From contig NZ_FCNY02000027.1 in the NCBI RefSeq assembly GCF_001544575.2, positions 32,014-96,013 on the forward strand: a stretch of 64,000 nt of DNA. Reading direction: 5' to 3'. The translations under genes and the position numbers were made by a program. The notes beneath the pieces are model-generated. The model saw only the letters and a list, made by a program, of their open reading frames with translations. It searched no databases and was not told the origin of the DNA. This document shows, in pieces, positions 43,265 through 52,722 of the stretch; within the stretch, counting starts at the first letter, position 1, and the number at the start of each line of letters is the position of its first letter. The DNA comes from Caballeronia cordobensis (GTDB lineage Bacteria; Pseudomonadota; Gammaproteobacteria; Burkholderiales; Burkholderiaceae).

Positions 43265-45325
43265 ATGTCGTCGCTTGCTGACGTAGACACGCATGTCCGG
43301 GAAGTGCTGAACATCGTCAATAATCCGCTGGCCGCGCGCCGCGCCAGCGATTCAGTCGCGCAATCGTGGCTGCGCTGCCTCACGGAGTTCCGGCTCGATC
43401 CGGCGCGCTTCGTGATGCCGCCCGTCCTGACGCAGCACGAATTGACCGAGCGACGCGAAGCCGCGAGCGATCTCATCGCCTGCTCGAAGCTCGAAATGAC
43501 GACGCTGTATCAGCAGCTCGCCGATCCTGAACTCGCCGTCGTGCTCGTCGATGCGGACGGCGTGATCGTGCATCAGGTGTCGTCGGTGCCGTTCGGCGAA
43601 GCGGTTGCGGCAGACGGCCTGCGCGTCGGCGCGCTATGGAGCGAGCGCGAAGCCGGCACCAACGGCATGGGCACGTGTCTCGTCGAGCGCGAATGCATCG
43701 CCGTGTGCCAGCATGAGCATTTTTATCCGCGCTATACGTCGCTCACGTGCTCGGCCGCGCCGATCTTCGATGAACGCGGCGGTGTCGCCGGCGTGCTCGA
43801 CGTGACGAGCCGCTCGAAACTGCTTCAGCAGCATTCGCTCGTGCTTGTCGGCATGTCGCGGCAGATGATCGAAAATCGCCTGATCGATGCGCGCTATCGT
43901 CACGCGAACATGATCCACTTTCATAGCCGGCCTGAATTCGTCGGCACGCTGCACGCGGGCAAGCTCGCCGTCAGCGACGAAGGTGTCGTGCTCGCCGCGA
44001 GCCGCAGCGCACTCTTTCAGCTCGATCTGCGCTCGCCCGCCGAACTCTGCGGCAAGCGCATCGAGGAAGCGTTCAACGCGACGCTCGAAGACATGATCGC
44101 GCGCAGCATCCGAGGCTCGTTCCATCCGGTGACGGTGTATAGCGCGAAGGCGAACAGCCGCTTCTTTCTCATCGCGCAGACGCCGCGCGAGGCCGCCAAC
44201 GGCGCGACGCGCATCCTGATGAACGATCCGTCAGCGAGCGCCCGCCCGAAGCCCGCGACGCGCAAGGACACGCGCGAAGCGCCCAGCGCCGGACGGCTCG
44301 ACAAGCTCTCGCATCTGGAATTCGGCGATCCGCGCATGGCCTCGCAGATCCAGCTCGCCGCACGCGTGATCCAGCGCAAGATTCCCATCATCCTGCGCGG
44401 CCAGACGGGCACCGGCAAGGAAGTCTTCGCTAATGCGCTGCATAGCATCAGCCCGAATGGAGGCGGTGCGTTCGTCGCGGTGAATTGCGCATCGTTGCCG
44501 GAGAATCTCATCGAGAGCGAACTGTTCGGCTATCGCGCGGGTGCGTTCACCGGCGCGCAGCGTGAAGGCCGGCGCGGCAAGATCGTGCAGGCCAATGGCG
44601 GCACGCTCTTTCTCGATGAAATCGGCGACATGCCGCTCGCGTTGCAGGCGCGTTTGCTGCGCGTGCTCGAAGAACACGAAGTGACGCCGCTCGGCGCGGA
44701 AACCACCGTGAAAGTGGACTTTCAGCTCATCAGCGCGAGCCACCGCAATCTCGCCGAGCTCGTGCAGACCGGCATGTTCCGCGAGGATTTGTATTACCGG
44801 CTGAACGGCATCGAGATCAATCTGCCGCCCTTGCGTGAACGCGCCGATGCGCTCGCGCTCATCGGCCATATTCTCGAAACCGAATCCGACGAGCCGCCCA
44901 CGCTTTCCGCGGAAGCGCGGCAGGCGCTGCTTTCGTATCCGTGGCCAGGCAATATCCGTCAGTTGCGGCACGTGCTGCAAATGGCGATCGCGCTGTGCGA
45001 CGGCCCCGAGATCCGCTGCGCGCATCTGCCGCCGGATATCGTGAACGGCGCAGCGCCCGCGGCGCAAACGCCTGCGCGCGCACCGGCCGCGCCGGTCCAG
45101 CCGCCGCATCTCGCCGACGACGCCGACACGTCCGCGCTCAACGCGATTCAGGTGAAGGAGCGCGAAACCGTGCTGCAATTGCTGGACGAGCATCGCTGGA
45201 ACGTGAGCAATGTCGCGAAGGTGCTCGGCATCAGCCGCAATACGCTGTATCGGAAGATGCATCGTCTGCATATCCGGCTGTCGCACGATACGCCCGGATC
45301 CGACAACGCCGCCTCCGACGCATGA
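43265..45325 (+). CDS. sigma-54-dependent (AcoR-type) transcriptional activator
   Basis: A 686-residue activator. An N-terminal GAF-type sensor (about 80-240) contains GTNGMGTCLVERECIAV. The AAA+ domain (about 345-570) has Walker A GQTGTGKE near residue 380 and the sigma-54-contacting GAFTGA loop near 428. The C-terminal Fis HTH (about 645-670) reads WNVSNVAKVLGISRNTLYRK. It overlaps dmrB by ATGA, so the regulator is made with H4MPT enzymes. Sigma-54 promoters at xoxF and pqqA make it the likely methanol/formaldehyde-responsive activator of those genes. Confidence 0.9.
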   Translation: MSSLADVDTHVREVLNIVNNPLAARRASDSVAQSWLRCLTEFRLDPARFVMPPVLTQHELTERREAASDLIACSKLEMTTLYQQLADPELAVVLVDADGVIVHQVSSVPFGEAVAADGLRVGALWSEREAGTNGMGTCLVERECIAVCQHEHFYPRYTSLTCSAAPIFDERGGVAGVLDVTSRSKLLQQHSLVLVGMSRQMIENRLIDARYRHANMIHFHSRPEFVGTLHAGKLAVSDEGVVLAASRSALFQLDLRSPAELCGKRIEEAFNATLEDMIARSIRGSFHPVTVYSAKANSRFFLIAQTPREAANGATRILMNDPSASARPKPATRKDTREAPSAGRLDKLSHLEFGDPRMASQIQLAARVIQRKIPIILRGQTGTGKEVFANALHSISPNGGGAFVAVNCASLPENLIESELFGYRAGAFTGAQREGRRGKIVQANGGTLFLDEIGDMPLALQARLLRVLEEHEVTPLGAETTVKVDFQLISASHRNLAELVQTGMFREDLYYRLNGIEINLPPLRERADALALIGHILETESDEPPTLSAEARQALLSYPWPGNIRQLRHVLQMAIALCDGPEIRCAHLPPDIVNGAAPAAQTPARAPAAPVQPPHLADDADTSALNAIQVKERETVLQLLDEHRWNVSNVAKVLGISRNTLYRKMHRLHIRLSHDTPGSDNAASDA

Positions 45326-45921
45326 CGCCACCCACGCCCGTCCGAAGGCTCGACGAGTTCAAGCCCGACGCGCGCTTCGCGTGGTGCGTGACCGGCTCCG
45401 GTCATATGCTCGAGGAGTCGATCGCGCTGGCCTTGCGCCTGCCCGGCGTCGATCTCTTTCTTTCCGCCGCCGGCGAGGAAGTGCTGCCGCTTTACGGCTG
45501 GACGATCGCGAAGCTGCGCGAGCACTTCAAGGTGTTTCGCGACAACAGCGCGAGCAGCGTGCCTGTCGGCATGATCTATGGCGGCGAATATCACACGGTC
45601 GTGATCGCGCCCGCGACGAGCAACACCGTCGCCAAATGCGCGTTCGGCATCTCCGATACCCTGCCCACCAACCTCTATGCGCAAGCCGGCAAGCAATGCG
45701 TGCCGGGCATCGTGTTCGCATGCGATACCGCGCCCTCCGTCATCACGCAGGCCCCGCACGAATGGGTCGAAGTGAGGCCGCGCGCGATCGAGTTCGACAA
45801 CGTCGAGCGGCTCGCGCACTTCGCGCACACGACCGTGGCCCGCACGCTCGACGATCTCGAAGCCGCGCTCGATCAACGCCTGTCGGACCTGAAGCTCGCA
45901 TGGAACACATCGTCTTCCTGA
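45322..45921 (+). CDS. dmrB: dihydromethanopterin reductase flavoprotein DmrB
   Basis: A 199-residue flavoprotein of the archaeoflavoprotein/DmrB type: FAWCVTGSGHMLEESIALAL, SAAGEEVLPLYG, and VIAPATSNTVAKCAFGISDTLPTNL, the FMN-binding segment of the flavoprotein (Dfp-like) family. DmrB reduces dihydromethanopterin to H4MPT in the last biosynthetic step. The ATG at 45322 overlaps the activator stop. It overlaps the next gene by 22 bp. Confidence 0.9.
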   Translation: MTPPTPVRRLDEFKPDARFAWCVTGSGHMLEESIALALRLPGVDLFLSAAGEEVLPLYGWTIAKLREHFKVFRDNSASSVPVGMIYGGEYHTVVIAPATSNTVAKCAFGISDTLPTNLYAQAGKQCVPGIVFACDTAPSVITQAPHEWVEVRPRAIEFDNVERLAHFAHTTVARTLDDLEAALDQRLSDLKLAWNTSSS

Positions 45922-47300
45922 CCGGGCGGCTCGCGCAGCTGAGTCTTCAGCAAGTGCTCGAAAGCATCGCGCCCGCCGCGTCGGGCACGCCCTTTTCATG
46001 GGAAGTGCGCGAGATCGGCCTTCAGGTGGCGGGCTTGATGACGGCCGACATGATCCGCAGGCGCGTCGCGATTCCATTGACCGAAGGCACGAGCCGCATG
46101 ATCGTGCCCGGCCGGTGCCGCGGCGATCTCGATGCCTTGACGGCGCACTACGGCGTGAAGGTCGAGCGCGGTCCGGAAGAAGTGAAGGACCTACCGCAGT
46201 TCTTCGGGCGCGAGGCGCGGCATGTCGATCTGTCGCGCTACGAGACGGAGATTTTCGCGGAGATCGTCGATGCGCCGCGTCTCGATCTCGACGGCATCGC
46301 GGCGCGCGCGCGCGAATACAAGCGGCAAGGCGCCGATGTGATCGACATCGGCTGTCTGCCGGAAACCGCATTTCCGCATCTCGAGGATGCGGTCGTGATG
46401 TTGAAGGAACAAGGCTATCGCGTGAGCGTCGATTCGATGCGCGATGAAGAGCTCGTGCGCGGCGGCCGCGCGGGCGCCGACTACGTGATGAGCCTCAACA
46501 CCGACACGCTATGGATCGCGGACGAGGTCGCATCCACGCCGATACTCGTGCCGCGCGAGCCCGCCGACATCGCATCGCTCGATGCCGCCATCGACGTCAT
46601 GTCGAAGCGCGGCCGCGCCTTTCTCGCCGACCCGATTCTCGATCCGATTCCGTTCGGGCTCGCCGCGTCCATCGCGCGCTATGTATCTTTGCGCGAGCGT
46701 TATCCCGGCGTGGCGATCATGATGGGCGTCGGCAACGTGACCGAGCTGACCGAAGCCGATACGAGCGGCATCAATGCGGTGCTGTTCGGCATGGCCGCCG
46801 AATTGCGCGTGGCGGCTGTGTTGACGACGTCGGTGAGCCTGCACGCTCGGCGCGCCGTGCGCGAAGCCGATGTCGCGCGGCGCGTGATGCATGCCGCGCG
46901 CGAAACGCAGACGCTGCCCAAAGGCATTAGCGCCGATCTGTCCGCGCTGCATGCGAAGCGGCCTTTTCCCTACGATGCCGACGAGATCAGCGTGCTCGCC
47001 GCTTCGGTTCGCGATCCTAACTATCGCGTTCAGGTATCGGCGGAGGGGGTTCATGTCTATAACCGGGACGGGCATCATGTCGCCGTCGATCCGTTCGCGC
47101 TGTATCCGCGGCTCGGCGTGGAGCATGACGGCGGGCACGCGTTTTACCTCGGCGTGCAGCTCGCACGCGCGGAAATCGCATGGCAACTCGGCAAGCGCTT
47201 CGATCAGGATCAAGCGCTCGACTGGGGATGCGAGGTCGATCGGCCGGAAGAGGATCTGATGGCCTGGCATGCGCCCGGAAGCACAAAGAAGCAGCGCTAG
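45900..47300 (+). CDS. dihydropteroate synthase-like protein of H4MPT synthesis
   Basis: A 466-residue protein. The central TIM-barrel part carries ADVIDIGCLPETAFPHLEDAV and RVSVDSMRDEELVRGGRAGADYVMSLN, resembling the pterin- and sulfate-binding strands of dihydropteroate synthase. The N-terminal 140 residues and the C-terminal 130 are extra and family-specific. It presumably couples the pterin to the beta-RFA product. The ATG at 45900 is inside the end of dmrB. It ends at a convergent thioredoxin-like gene (4-bp overlap). Confidence 0.83.
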   Translation: MEHIVFLTGRLAQLSLQQVLESIAPAASGTPFSWEVREIGLQVAGLMTADMIRRRVAIPLTEGTSRMIVPGRCRGDLDALTAHYGVKVERGPEEVKDLPQFFGREARHVDLSRYETEIFAEIVDAPRLDLDGIAARAREYKRQGADVIDIGCLPETAFPHLEDAVVMLKEQGYRVSVDSMRDEELVRGGRAGADYVMSLNTDTLWIADEVASTPILVPREPADIASLDAAIDVMSKRGRAFLADPILDPIPFGLAASIARYVSLRERYPGVAIMMGVGNVTELTEADTSGINAVLFGMAAELRVAAVLTTSVSLHARRAVREADVARRVMHAARETQTLPKGISADLSALHAKRPFPYDADEISVLAASVRDPNYRVQVSAEGVHVYNRDGHHVAVDPFALYPRLGVEHDGGHAFYLGVQLARAEIAWQLGKRFDQDQALDWGCEVDRPEEDLMAWHAPGSTKKQR

Positions 47301-47845
47301 GCCCTCCATTTGATCGAGCATCCAAGCGCGGGATACTGCTCGGCCGGCGTCTCGTCGTTTTCCGTTATCGCACGCATCGCTTCGAAGAGATCGCGGCGCG
47401 CGTCCGGCAAGGCCTCTTTGCGCGAGGCATCGATGCGTCCGCGATAACGCAACCGCAAATCCCGGTCGAAACCGAAGCATTCCGGCGTGCACACCGCACC
47501 GTACGTTCGCGCGACGTCCTGGGTCTCATCGTGCAGATAAGGGAACGGCAGTTGCCATGCCTGCGCGACCGCGATCATGCGGTCGAAGGCGTCATCGGTG
47601 TAGACGGTCGCGTCGTTCGAATTGATGCCTGCGACGTTGATGCCGATTTGCTGCAGCGCTCGCGCGTCGCGAATGAGGTTCGGGATGGCCGACTTGACGT
47701 AGGGGCAGTGATTGCACATGAAGACGATCACGAGACCGTTCTCGCCTTTGAGCGTGTCGAGTGTGTAGGTCTTGCCGTCAGTGGCGGGCAGCGTGAGGGC
47801 GGATGCGGTTGCGCCGAGTTCCGCTGTCGGGGATTCGGTAGGCAT
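47297..47845 (-). CDS. thioredoxin-fold (AhpC/TSA-like) protein
   Basis: A 182-residue thioredoxin-fold protein with the motif FMCNHCPYVKSAIP (Cys-X2-Cys), then GAVCTPECFGFD carrying two further cysteines, and a cis-Pro after CT. No signal peptide, so it is cytoplasmic. It belongs to the widespread thioredoxin family proteins with the CNHCPYV motif; its partner is unknown. It is convergent with the DHPS-like gene. Confidence 0.83.
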   Translation of the reverse strand: MPTESPTAELGATASALTLPATDGKTYTLDTLKGENGLVIVFMCNHCPYVKSAIPNLIRDARALQQIGINVAGINSNDATVYTDDAFDRMIAVAQAWQLPFPYLHDETQDVARTYGAVCTPECFGFDRDLRLRYRGRIDASRKEALPDARRDLFEAMRAITENDETPAEQYPALGCSIKWRA

Positions 47846-47944
47846 GAGATAGCTCCCATTTTTTTCCGCTGGCCGTTCGGCATATTGGCGGGGTTGACGG
47901 AGTCGGATAGCATGAGATTTCTTTTTAGTTATCCGGAGGATTCA

Positions 47945-48247
47945 ATGTATATATTCAGTGTCGAAGAAGCGCAGAAGGATTTGCCCAGGATTCTTGAAAT
48001 GGTGGCGCAAGGGAAAGATGTCGCCATTGGTGGTGAGCGCCCGGTGCTGTTGCTCAAGGTAAGGTCAGTCGGGAACTTCAATAACGACAACCCCGAAGCG
48101 ACTGGCTCGATCATCGTGATTGAGCCGGAAGACGAAAGCGCGTTCGAGGATGAAGCCTTCAAACCCTTGCCCGACGACATCATCGAACAGATGTGCAACG
48201 GCCCGATATTTCCGAAGGAGATCAATGCCGCGCACGAGAGCCGATGA
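47945..48247 (+). CDS. type II antitoxin, Phd/YefM-like
   Basis: A 100-residue protein. The N-terminus MYIFSVEEAQKDLPRILEMV with KDVAIGG and PVLLLK resembles the Phd/YefM DNA-binding fold. The C-terminal half is acidic (IEPEDESAFEDEAFKPLPDD), as expected for the toxin-binding tail. The ATG at 47945 follows GGAGGATTCA; an in-frame ATG at 47912 includes that site. The stop overlaps the toxin start. Confidence 0.75.
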   Translation: MYIFSVEEAQKDLPRILEMVAQGKDVAIGGERPVLLLKVRSVGNFNNDNPEATGSIIVIEPEDESAFEDEAFKPLPDDIIEQMCNGPIFPKEINAAHESR

Positions 48248-48624
48248 TGCGCGTGCTGCTCGATACTCACATCTACATCTGGCGCGTGTCGAAAGATCGT
48301 CGGCTTTCAGCGCATTTCCGTGAAGCAATCGATGACGCGAAGCAGGTATACGTCAGCACGGCCAGCATCTGGGAACTGTCGATCAAATCCGCTCGCGGCA
48401 AGCTAGCGCCCAACGGCGAGCGCGCGATAGACGAACTGGAAAGGCAGCCGTTCATCGTGCTTCCGGTCGAACTCAAGCATGCCAGAGCGGTACGAAACAT
48501 GCCCGACCTTCATCGCGATCCATTCGATCGGGTGCTCGTCGCGCAAGCCCTGACGGAAGAGCTGGAATTCCTCACCGCCGACAGCGAACTCGCCGACTAT
48601 TTCAACGAAGCCCTCCCCGCCTGA
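48244..48624 (+). CDS. PIN-domain toxin, VapC-like
   Basis: A 126-residue PIN-domain ribonuclease with the acidic residues in RVLLDTHIYIW, STASIWELSIK, LHRDPFDRVLVAQA and FLTADSELADY. VapC-type toxins cleave specific RNAs, often initiator tRNA. The ATG at 48244 overlaps the antitoxin stop; a second ATG follows at 48247. The pair sits between the H4MPT genes and the Calvin operon and looks like an acquired addiction module. Confidence 0.85.
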   Translation: MMRVLLDTHIYIWRVSKDRRLSAHFREAIDDAKQVYVSTASIWELSIKSARGKLAPNGERAIDELERQPFIVLPVELKHARAVRNMPDLHRDPFDRVLVAQALTEELEFLTADSELADYFNEALPA

Positions 48625-48666
48625 CCCAGCGCCGCACGTTCCCCAAGCAAACGAGCGGCGCTCCCC

Positions 48667-49704
48667 TCACTGATACCGCTTCGCCATCGCCTCCAGCCCC
48701 ATCGGCCTGATGCGATCCGCGTGCCCCGCGCACCCGAACGCCTCGAATCGCTCGATGCACAAATCGCGCGCCGCCGCCGTCGCCGCCTTCAGCGCATGCC
48801 GCGGATCGAACTCCGACTTCGCCGACGCCATCGCCCTTCGCATCGCGCCGGTCATCGCGAGCCGAATGTCGGTATCGATATTCACTTTCCTCACGCCGTT
48901 CGCAATGCCGCGCCGGATTTCCTCGACAGGCACGCCATAAGTGGCCGGAATCTCGCCGCCGTGCTCGCGAATGATCGCCAGCCATTCCTGCGGCACCGAC
49001 GACGATCCGTGCATCACGAGATGCGTATCCGGAATGCGCTCGTGAATCTCGGCGATGCGGTCGATCGCGAGAATGTCGCCCGTCGGCTGGCGGCTGAACT
49101 TGTACGCGCCATGCGACGTGCCGATGGCGATCGCGAGCGCATCGATGCCCGTCGCCTCGACGAACGCGCGCGCCTCGCCGGGATCGGTCAGCAAGCGGTC
49201 GTGCGTCAGCGTGCCTTGTGCGCCGACACCGTCCTCCTCGCCCGCACGCCCCGTTTCGAGCGAACCGAGACAGCCCAGCTCGCCCTCCACCGAGACGCCC
49301 ACCGAATGCGCCGCCTCCACGACGCGCCGGCTCACGTCGACGTTGTAGTCGTAGTCGGCGGGCGTTTTCTGATCGGGCATGAGCGAGCCGTCCATCATGA
49401 CGGACGTGAAGCCGGAACGAATCGCCTGCTGACACACGGAGGGACTCGCGCCGTGATCCTGATGCAGCACGACCGGAATGTCCGGATGCGCCTCCACGGC
49501 CGCGAGCACCAGATGCCGCAGATACGGCTCGCCCGCATACTTGCGCGCGCCCGCCGACGCCTGCAGGATGACCGGGCTCTTCGTCGCCTCGGCCGCCTGC
49601 ATGATCGCGTGGACCTGCTCCATGTTGTTGACGTTGAACGCGGGCACGCCGTATTCGTGCTCCGCCGCGTGATCCAGCAACTGCCTCAATGCGATGAAAG
49701 CCAT
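48667..49704 (-). CDS. fba: class II fructose-bisphosphate aldolase (Calvin type)
   Basis: A 345-residue class II aldolase with GVPAFNVNNMEQ, PVVLHQDHGAS (catalytic Asp and zinc His), VSVEGELGCLGSLE, AIGTSHGAYKF and HGSSSVPQEW. The start at 49704 follows GGAGACGTCAAG and the family begins MAFIALRQLLDHA. It makes fructose- and sedoheptulose-bisphosphate in CO2 fixation. It is the last gene of the cbb operon, 28 bp after tkt. Confidence 0.94.
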   Translation of the reverse strand: MAFIALRQLLDHAAEHEYGVPAFNVNNMEQVHAIMQAAEATKSPVILQASAGARKYAGEPYLRHLVLAAVEAHPDIPVVLHQDHGASPSVCQQAIRSGFTSVMMDGSLMPDQKTPADYDYNVDVSRRVVEAAHSVGVSVEGELGCLGSLETGRAGEEDGVGAQGTLTHDRLLTDPGEARAFVEATGIDALAIAIGTSHGAYKFSRQPTGDILAIDRIAEIHERIPDTHLVMHGSSSVPQEWLAIIREHGGEIPATYGVPVEEIRRGIANGVRKVNIDTDIRLAMTGAMRRAMASAKSEFDPRHALKAATAAARDLCIERFEAFGCAGHADRIRPMGLEAMAKRYQ

Positions 49705-49732
49705 CTTGACGTCTCCATGCGGTTGGCAAAAT

Positions 49733-51775
49733 TCAGGCGGCCACGCGGCGCGCTTCATCGACGAGCGCGCTGGTCGTCACGCCGAAGTGCGCGAACAATT
49801 CGCTCGCGGGCGCCGATTCGCCGAAACGATCGATGCCGATCACGCCCCCCTTCAGCCCCACGTACTGCCGCCAGAAACCGGTGACGCCCGCCTCGATCGC
49901 GACGCGCGGCACACCCTCGGGCAGCACGCGCTCGCGCCACGCGTTGCACTGACGATCGAACACGGTGGTCGATGGCATCGACACCACGCGCGCGAGAATG
50001 CCCTCGTCCTTCAGCGGCGCGATCGCCGCGAGCGCGAGCGCCACTTCCGAGCCGGTCGCGATCAGCACGACGCGGCGCGCATCGCGTTCGCACGTCGAGG
50101 GCCAATCGGCGAGCACGTAGCCGCCCCGCTCGATCGCATCGATCTGCGCTTCGTCGCGCGGCACGAAGGGCAAGGTCTGGCGCGAGAGCAGAAGGCACGA
50201 AGGCCGGTCGCGGTCAATGGCGCTCACCCACGCCTGCATCGTCTCGACGCTATCGCACGGACGCCAGACGTCGAGACCCGGAATCATGCGCAGACTCGCG
50301 GCATGCTCGACCGGCTGATGCGTCGGCCCATCTTCGCCGAGGCCGATCGAATCGTGCGTGAACACGAAGACCGTGCGCGTCTTCATCAGCGCGGCCATGC
50401 GCAGCGCGTTGCGCGAGTAATCGGAAAACGTGAGAAACGTGCCGCCGAACGGCAGATAGCCGCGATGCAGCGCGACGCCGTTGAGCACCGCGCTCATGCC
50501 GAATTCGCGCACGCCGAAGTGGATGTAATTGCCCTTCGCCGGCGACGCCGACACATCCACCGCATCTTTCCAGCGCGTGAGATTCGAACCGGTCAGGTCG
50601 GCCGATCCGCCGAGCAGTTCGGGCAACGCGCGCGCGAGTCCTTCGATCGCGATCTGCGACGCCTTGCGTGTCGCCACCGACTGCCGCGCGCGGTCCGCAT
50701 CGTGCACGAGCGCATGCGCCACGTCGCGCCAGTTCGCGGGCAACGCGCCGCGCACGCGCCGCTCGAACTCGGCGGCCTCGTTCGGAAATACGCGACGGTA
50801 CGCCTCCATGCGGCGCTGCCAGTCGTCCTGCGCCGCCGCGCCCGCCTCGCGCGCGTCCCACAGCGCGCGAATCGACGACGGCATCTCGAACGGCGCATGC
50901 GTCCAGTCGAGCGCGCGGCGCGTGGCTTCGACTTCGTCGGCGGGAAGCGGCGCACCGTGCACGTCGTGCGTGCCGGCCATCGTCGGCGCACCGAGCCCGA
51001 TCACCGTCTTGCAGCAGATGAGCGTCGGGCGCTCCGACTCGCGCGCGGCCTGCAACGCGCGCGACACTTCATCGACGTCATGGCCATCCACTGCGCGCAC
51101 GACGTTCCAGCCGTAGGCTTCGAAGCGCTTCGGCGTATCGTCGGCAAACCAGCCTTCGACATGACCGTCGATCGAAATGCCGTTGTCGTCATAGAGCACG
51201 GTCAGCTTGTTGAGCTTCAGCGTGCCCGCGAGCGATGCCGCCTCATGCGACACGCCTTCCATCAGACAGCCCTCGCCCACAAAAACATACGTGCGATGAT
51301 CGACGATCTCGTGTCCCGGCCGATTGAACTCGCACGCGAGCAGCGATTCTGCGAGCGCCATGCCGACCGCGTTCGTCAGGCCTTGCCCGAGCGGACCGGT
51401 CGTCGTTTCGACGCCGGGCGTGACGCCGACTTCCGGATGGCCCGGCGTCTTGCTGCCGAATTGTCGGAAGCGCTTGATTTCGTCGATCGAAAGGTCATAG
51501 CCGGTCAGATGCAAGAGCGCATAAATCAGCATCGATCCATGACCATTCGACATGACGAAGCGATCGCGATCCGGCCAGTCGGGATCGGCGGGATTGTGCT
51601 TCAGATGGCGGCCCCAGAGCGCGACCGCGATCTCCGCCATGCCCATCGGCATGCCGGGATGACCCGAGTTCGCTTGGCCGACCGCATCGACGGCGAGCAT
51701 GCGCAGCGCATTCGCCATGTGTCGGATATCGGGTGAGCGATGATGCCTGGGCAACACTTCAGCGACGGCATTCAT
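49733..51775 (-). CDS. tkt: transketolase of the Calvin cycle
   Basis: A 680-residue transketolase: MANALRMLAVDAVGQANSGHPGMPMG, the thiamin-diphosphate motif GHGSMLIYALLHL with VGEGCLMEGVSHEA, and ALPELLGGSADLTGSNLT in the pyrimidine domain. It interconverts C2 units to regenerate ribulose 5-phosphate. It lies 35 bp after prk and before fba on the same strand. Confidence 0.95.
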   Translation of the reverse strand: MNAVAEVLPRHHRSPDIRHMANALRMLAVDAVGQANSGHPGMPMGMAEIAVALWGRHLKHNPADPDWPDRDRFVMSNGHGSMLIYALLHLTGYDLSIDEIKRFRQFGSKTPGHPEVGVTPGVETTTGPLGQGLTNAVGMALAESLLACEFNRPGHEIVDHRTYVFVGEGCLMEGVSHEAASLAGTLKLNKLTVLYDDNGISIDGHVEGWFADDTPKRFEAYGWNVVRAVDGHDVDEVSRALQAARESERPTLICCKTVIGLGAPTMAGTHDVHGAPLPADEVEATRRALDWTHAPFEMPSSIRALWDAREAGAAAQDDWQRRMEAYRRVFPNEAAEFERRVRGALPANWRDVAHALVHDADRARQSVATRKASQIAIEGLARALPELLGGSADLTGSNLTRWKDAVDVSASPAKGNYIHFGVREFGMSAVLNGVALHRGYLPFGGTFLTFSDYSRNALRMAALMKTRTVFVFTHDSIGLGEDGPTHQPVEHAASLRMIPGLDVWRPCDSVETMQAWVSAIDRDRPSCLLLSRQTLPFVPRDEAQIDAIERGGYVLADWPSTCERDARRVVLIATGSEVALALAAIAPLKDEGILARVVSMPSTTVFDRQCNAWRERVLPEGVPRVAIEAGVTGFWRQYVGLKGGVIGIDRFGESAPASELFAHFGVTTSALVDEARRVAA

Positions 51776-51810
51776 GGATGCCTCCTTTGATGCGATGTGA
51801 GAAATCTTTT

Positions 51811-52683
51811 TTAAGCGCGCGCGCGCCGGTCGCGTAATTGCAGAATCATCGGCGTGAAGATGAGTTGCATCGCGAGACCCATCTTGCCGCCGGGCACGAC
51901 GATCACATTCGGCCGCGACATGAACGAGTCATGCAGCATCGTCAGCAGATAAGGAAAGTCGATGCCCTTCGGCTTCGCGAAACGAATCACGACGAAGCTC
52001 TCGTCGGGCTGAGGAATCTCGCGAGCGGTGAAGGGGTTCGACGTATCCACGGTCGGCACGCGCTGAAAATTCACATGCGTGCGCGAGAACTGCGGACAGA
52101 TGTAGTTCACGTAATCGGGCATGCGGCGCAGGATCGTGTCGACGACCGCTTCGTGCGAATAGCCGCGCATCGTCTGATCGCGATGCAGCTTCTGAATCCA
52201 TTCCAGATTGATGATCGGCACGACGCCGACGAGCAGATCGGCATGACGCGCGATATCTACTTTCTCGGTGACGGCCCCGCCGTGCAGGCCTTCGTAGAAC
52301 ATCATGTCGGTGCCGGGCGCAATGTCTTCCCACGGCGTGAAGGTGCCCGCGTCCTGCTTGTAATGCGCGGACTCGCCTTCGTCGTGCACGTAATGGCGAT
52401 ATTGGCCGCCGCCCGTTTCGCCATAGCTTTTGAACAGGCTTTCGAGCTCCGCGAGCAGATTCGCTTCGGGCCCGAAGTGGCTGAAGTTGACGAGGCCGTC
52501 GCGCTCGCTCTGCTTCATCGCTTCGCGCATGCCGAGCCGGTCGTAGCGATGAAACGCATCGCCTTCGACGATCTGCGCGTTGATCTTTTCACGCCGGAAG
52601 ATATGCGTGAAGCTCTTCATGACCGTGGTGGTGCCCGCACCGCTCGAACCCGTCACCGCGACGATAGGATGTTTGACTGACAT
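51811..52683 (-). CDS. prk: phosphoribulokinase
   Basis: A 290-residue class I (proteobacterial) PRK with P-loop VTGSSGAGTTTVM, FHRYDRLGMREAM and DMMFYEGLHGG. It phosphorylates ribulose 5-phosphate to the RuBisCO substrate. The start is set by the family N-terminus MSVKHPIVAVTG. It is 39 bp after fbp. Confidence 0.95.
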   Translation of the reverse strand: MSVKHPIVAVTGSSGAGTTTVMKSFTHIFRREKINAQIVEGDAFHRYDRLGMREAMKQSERDGLVNFSHFGPEANLLAELESLFKSYGETGGGQYRHYVHDEGESAHYKQDAGTFTPWEDIAPGTDMMFYEGLHGGAVTEKVDIARHADLLVGVVPIINLEWIQKLHRDQTMRGYSHEAVVDTILRRMPDYVNYICPQFSRTHVNFQRVPTVDTSNPFTAREIPQPDESFVVIRFAKPKGIDFPYLLTMLHDSFMSRPNVIVVPGGKMGLAMQLIFTPMILQLRDRRARA

Positions 52684-52722
52684 GCGCTTGTCTCCCTGTT
52701 CTAGATGTGATTAGCGCTGTTT

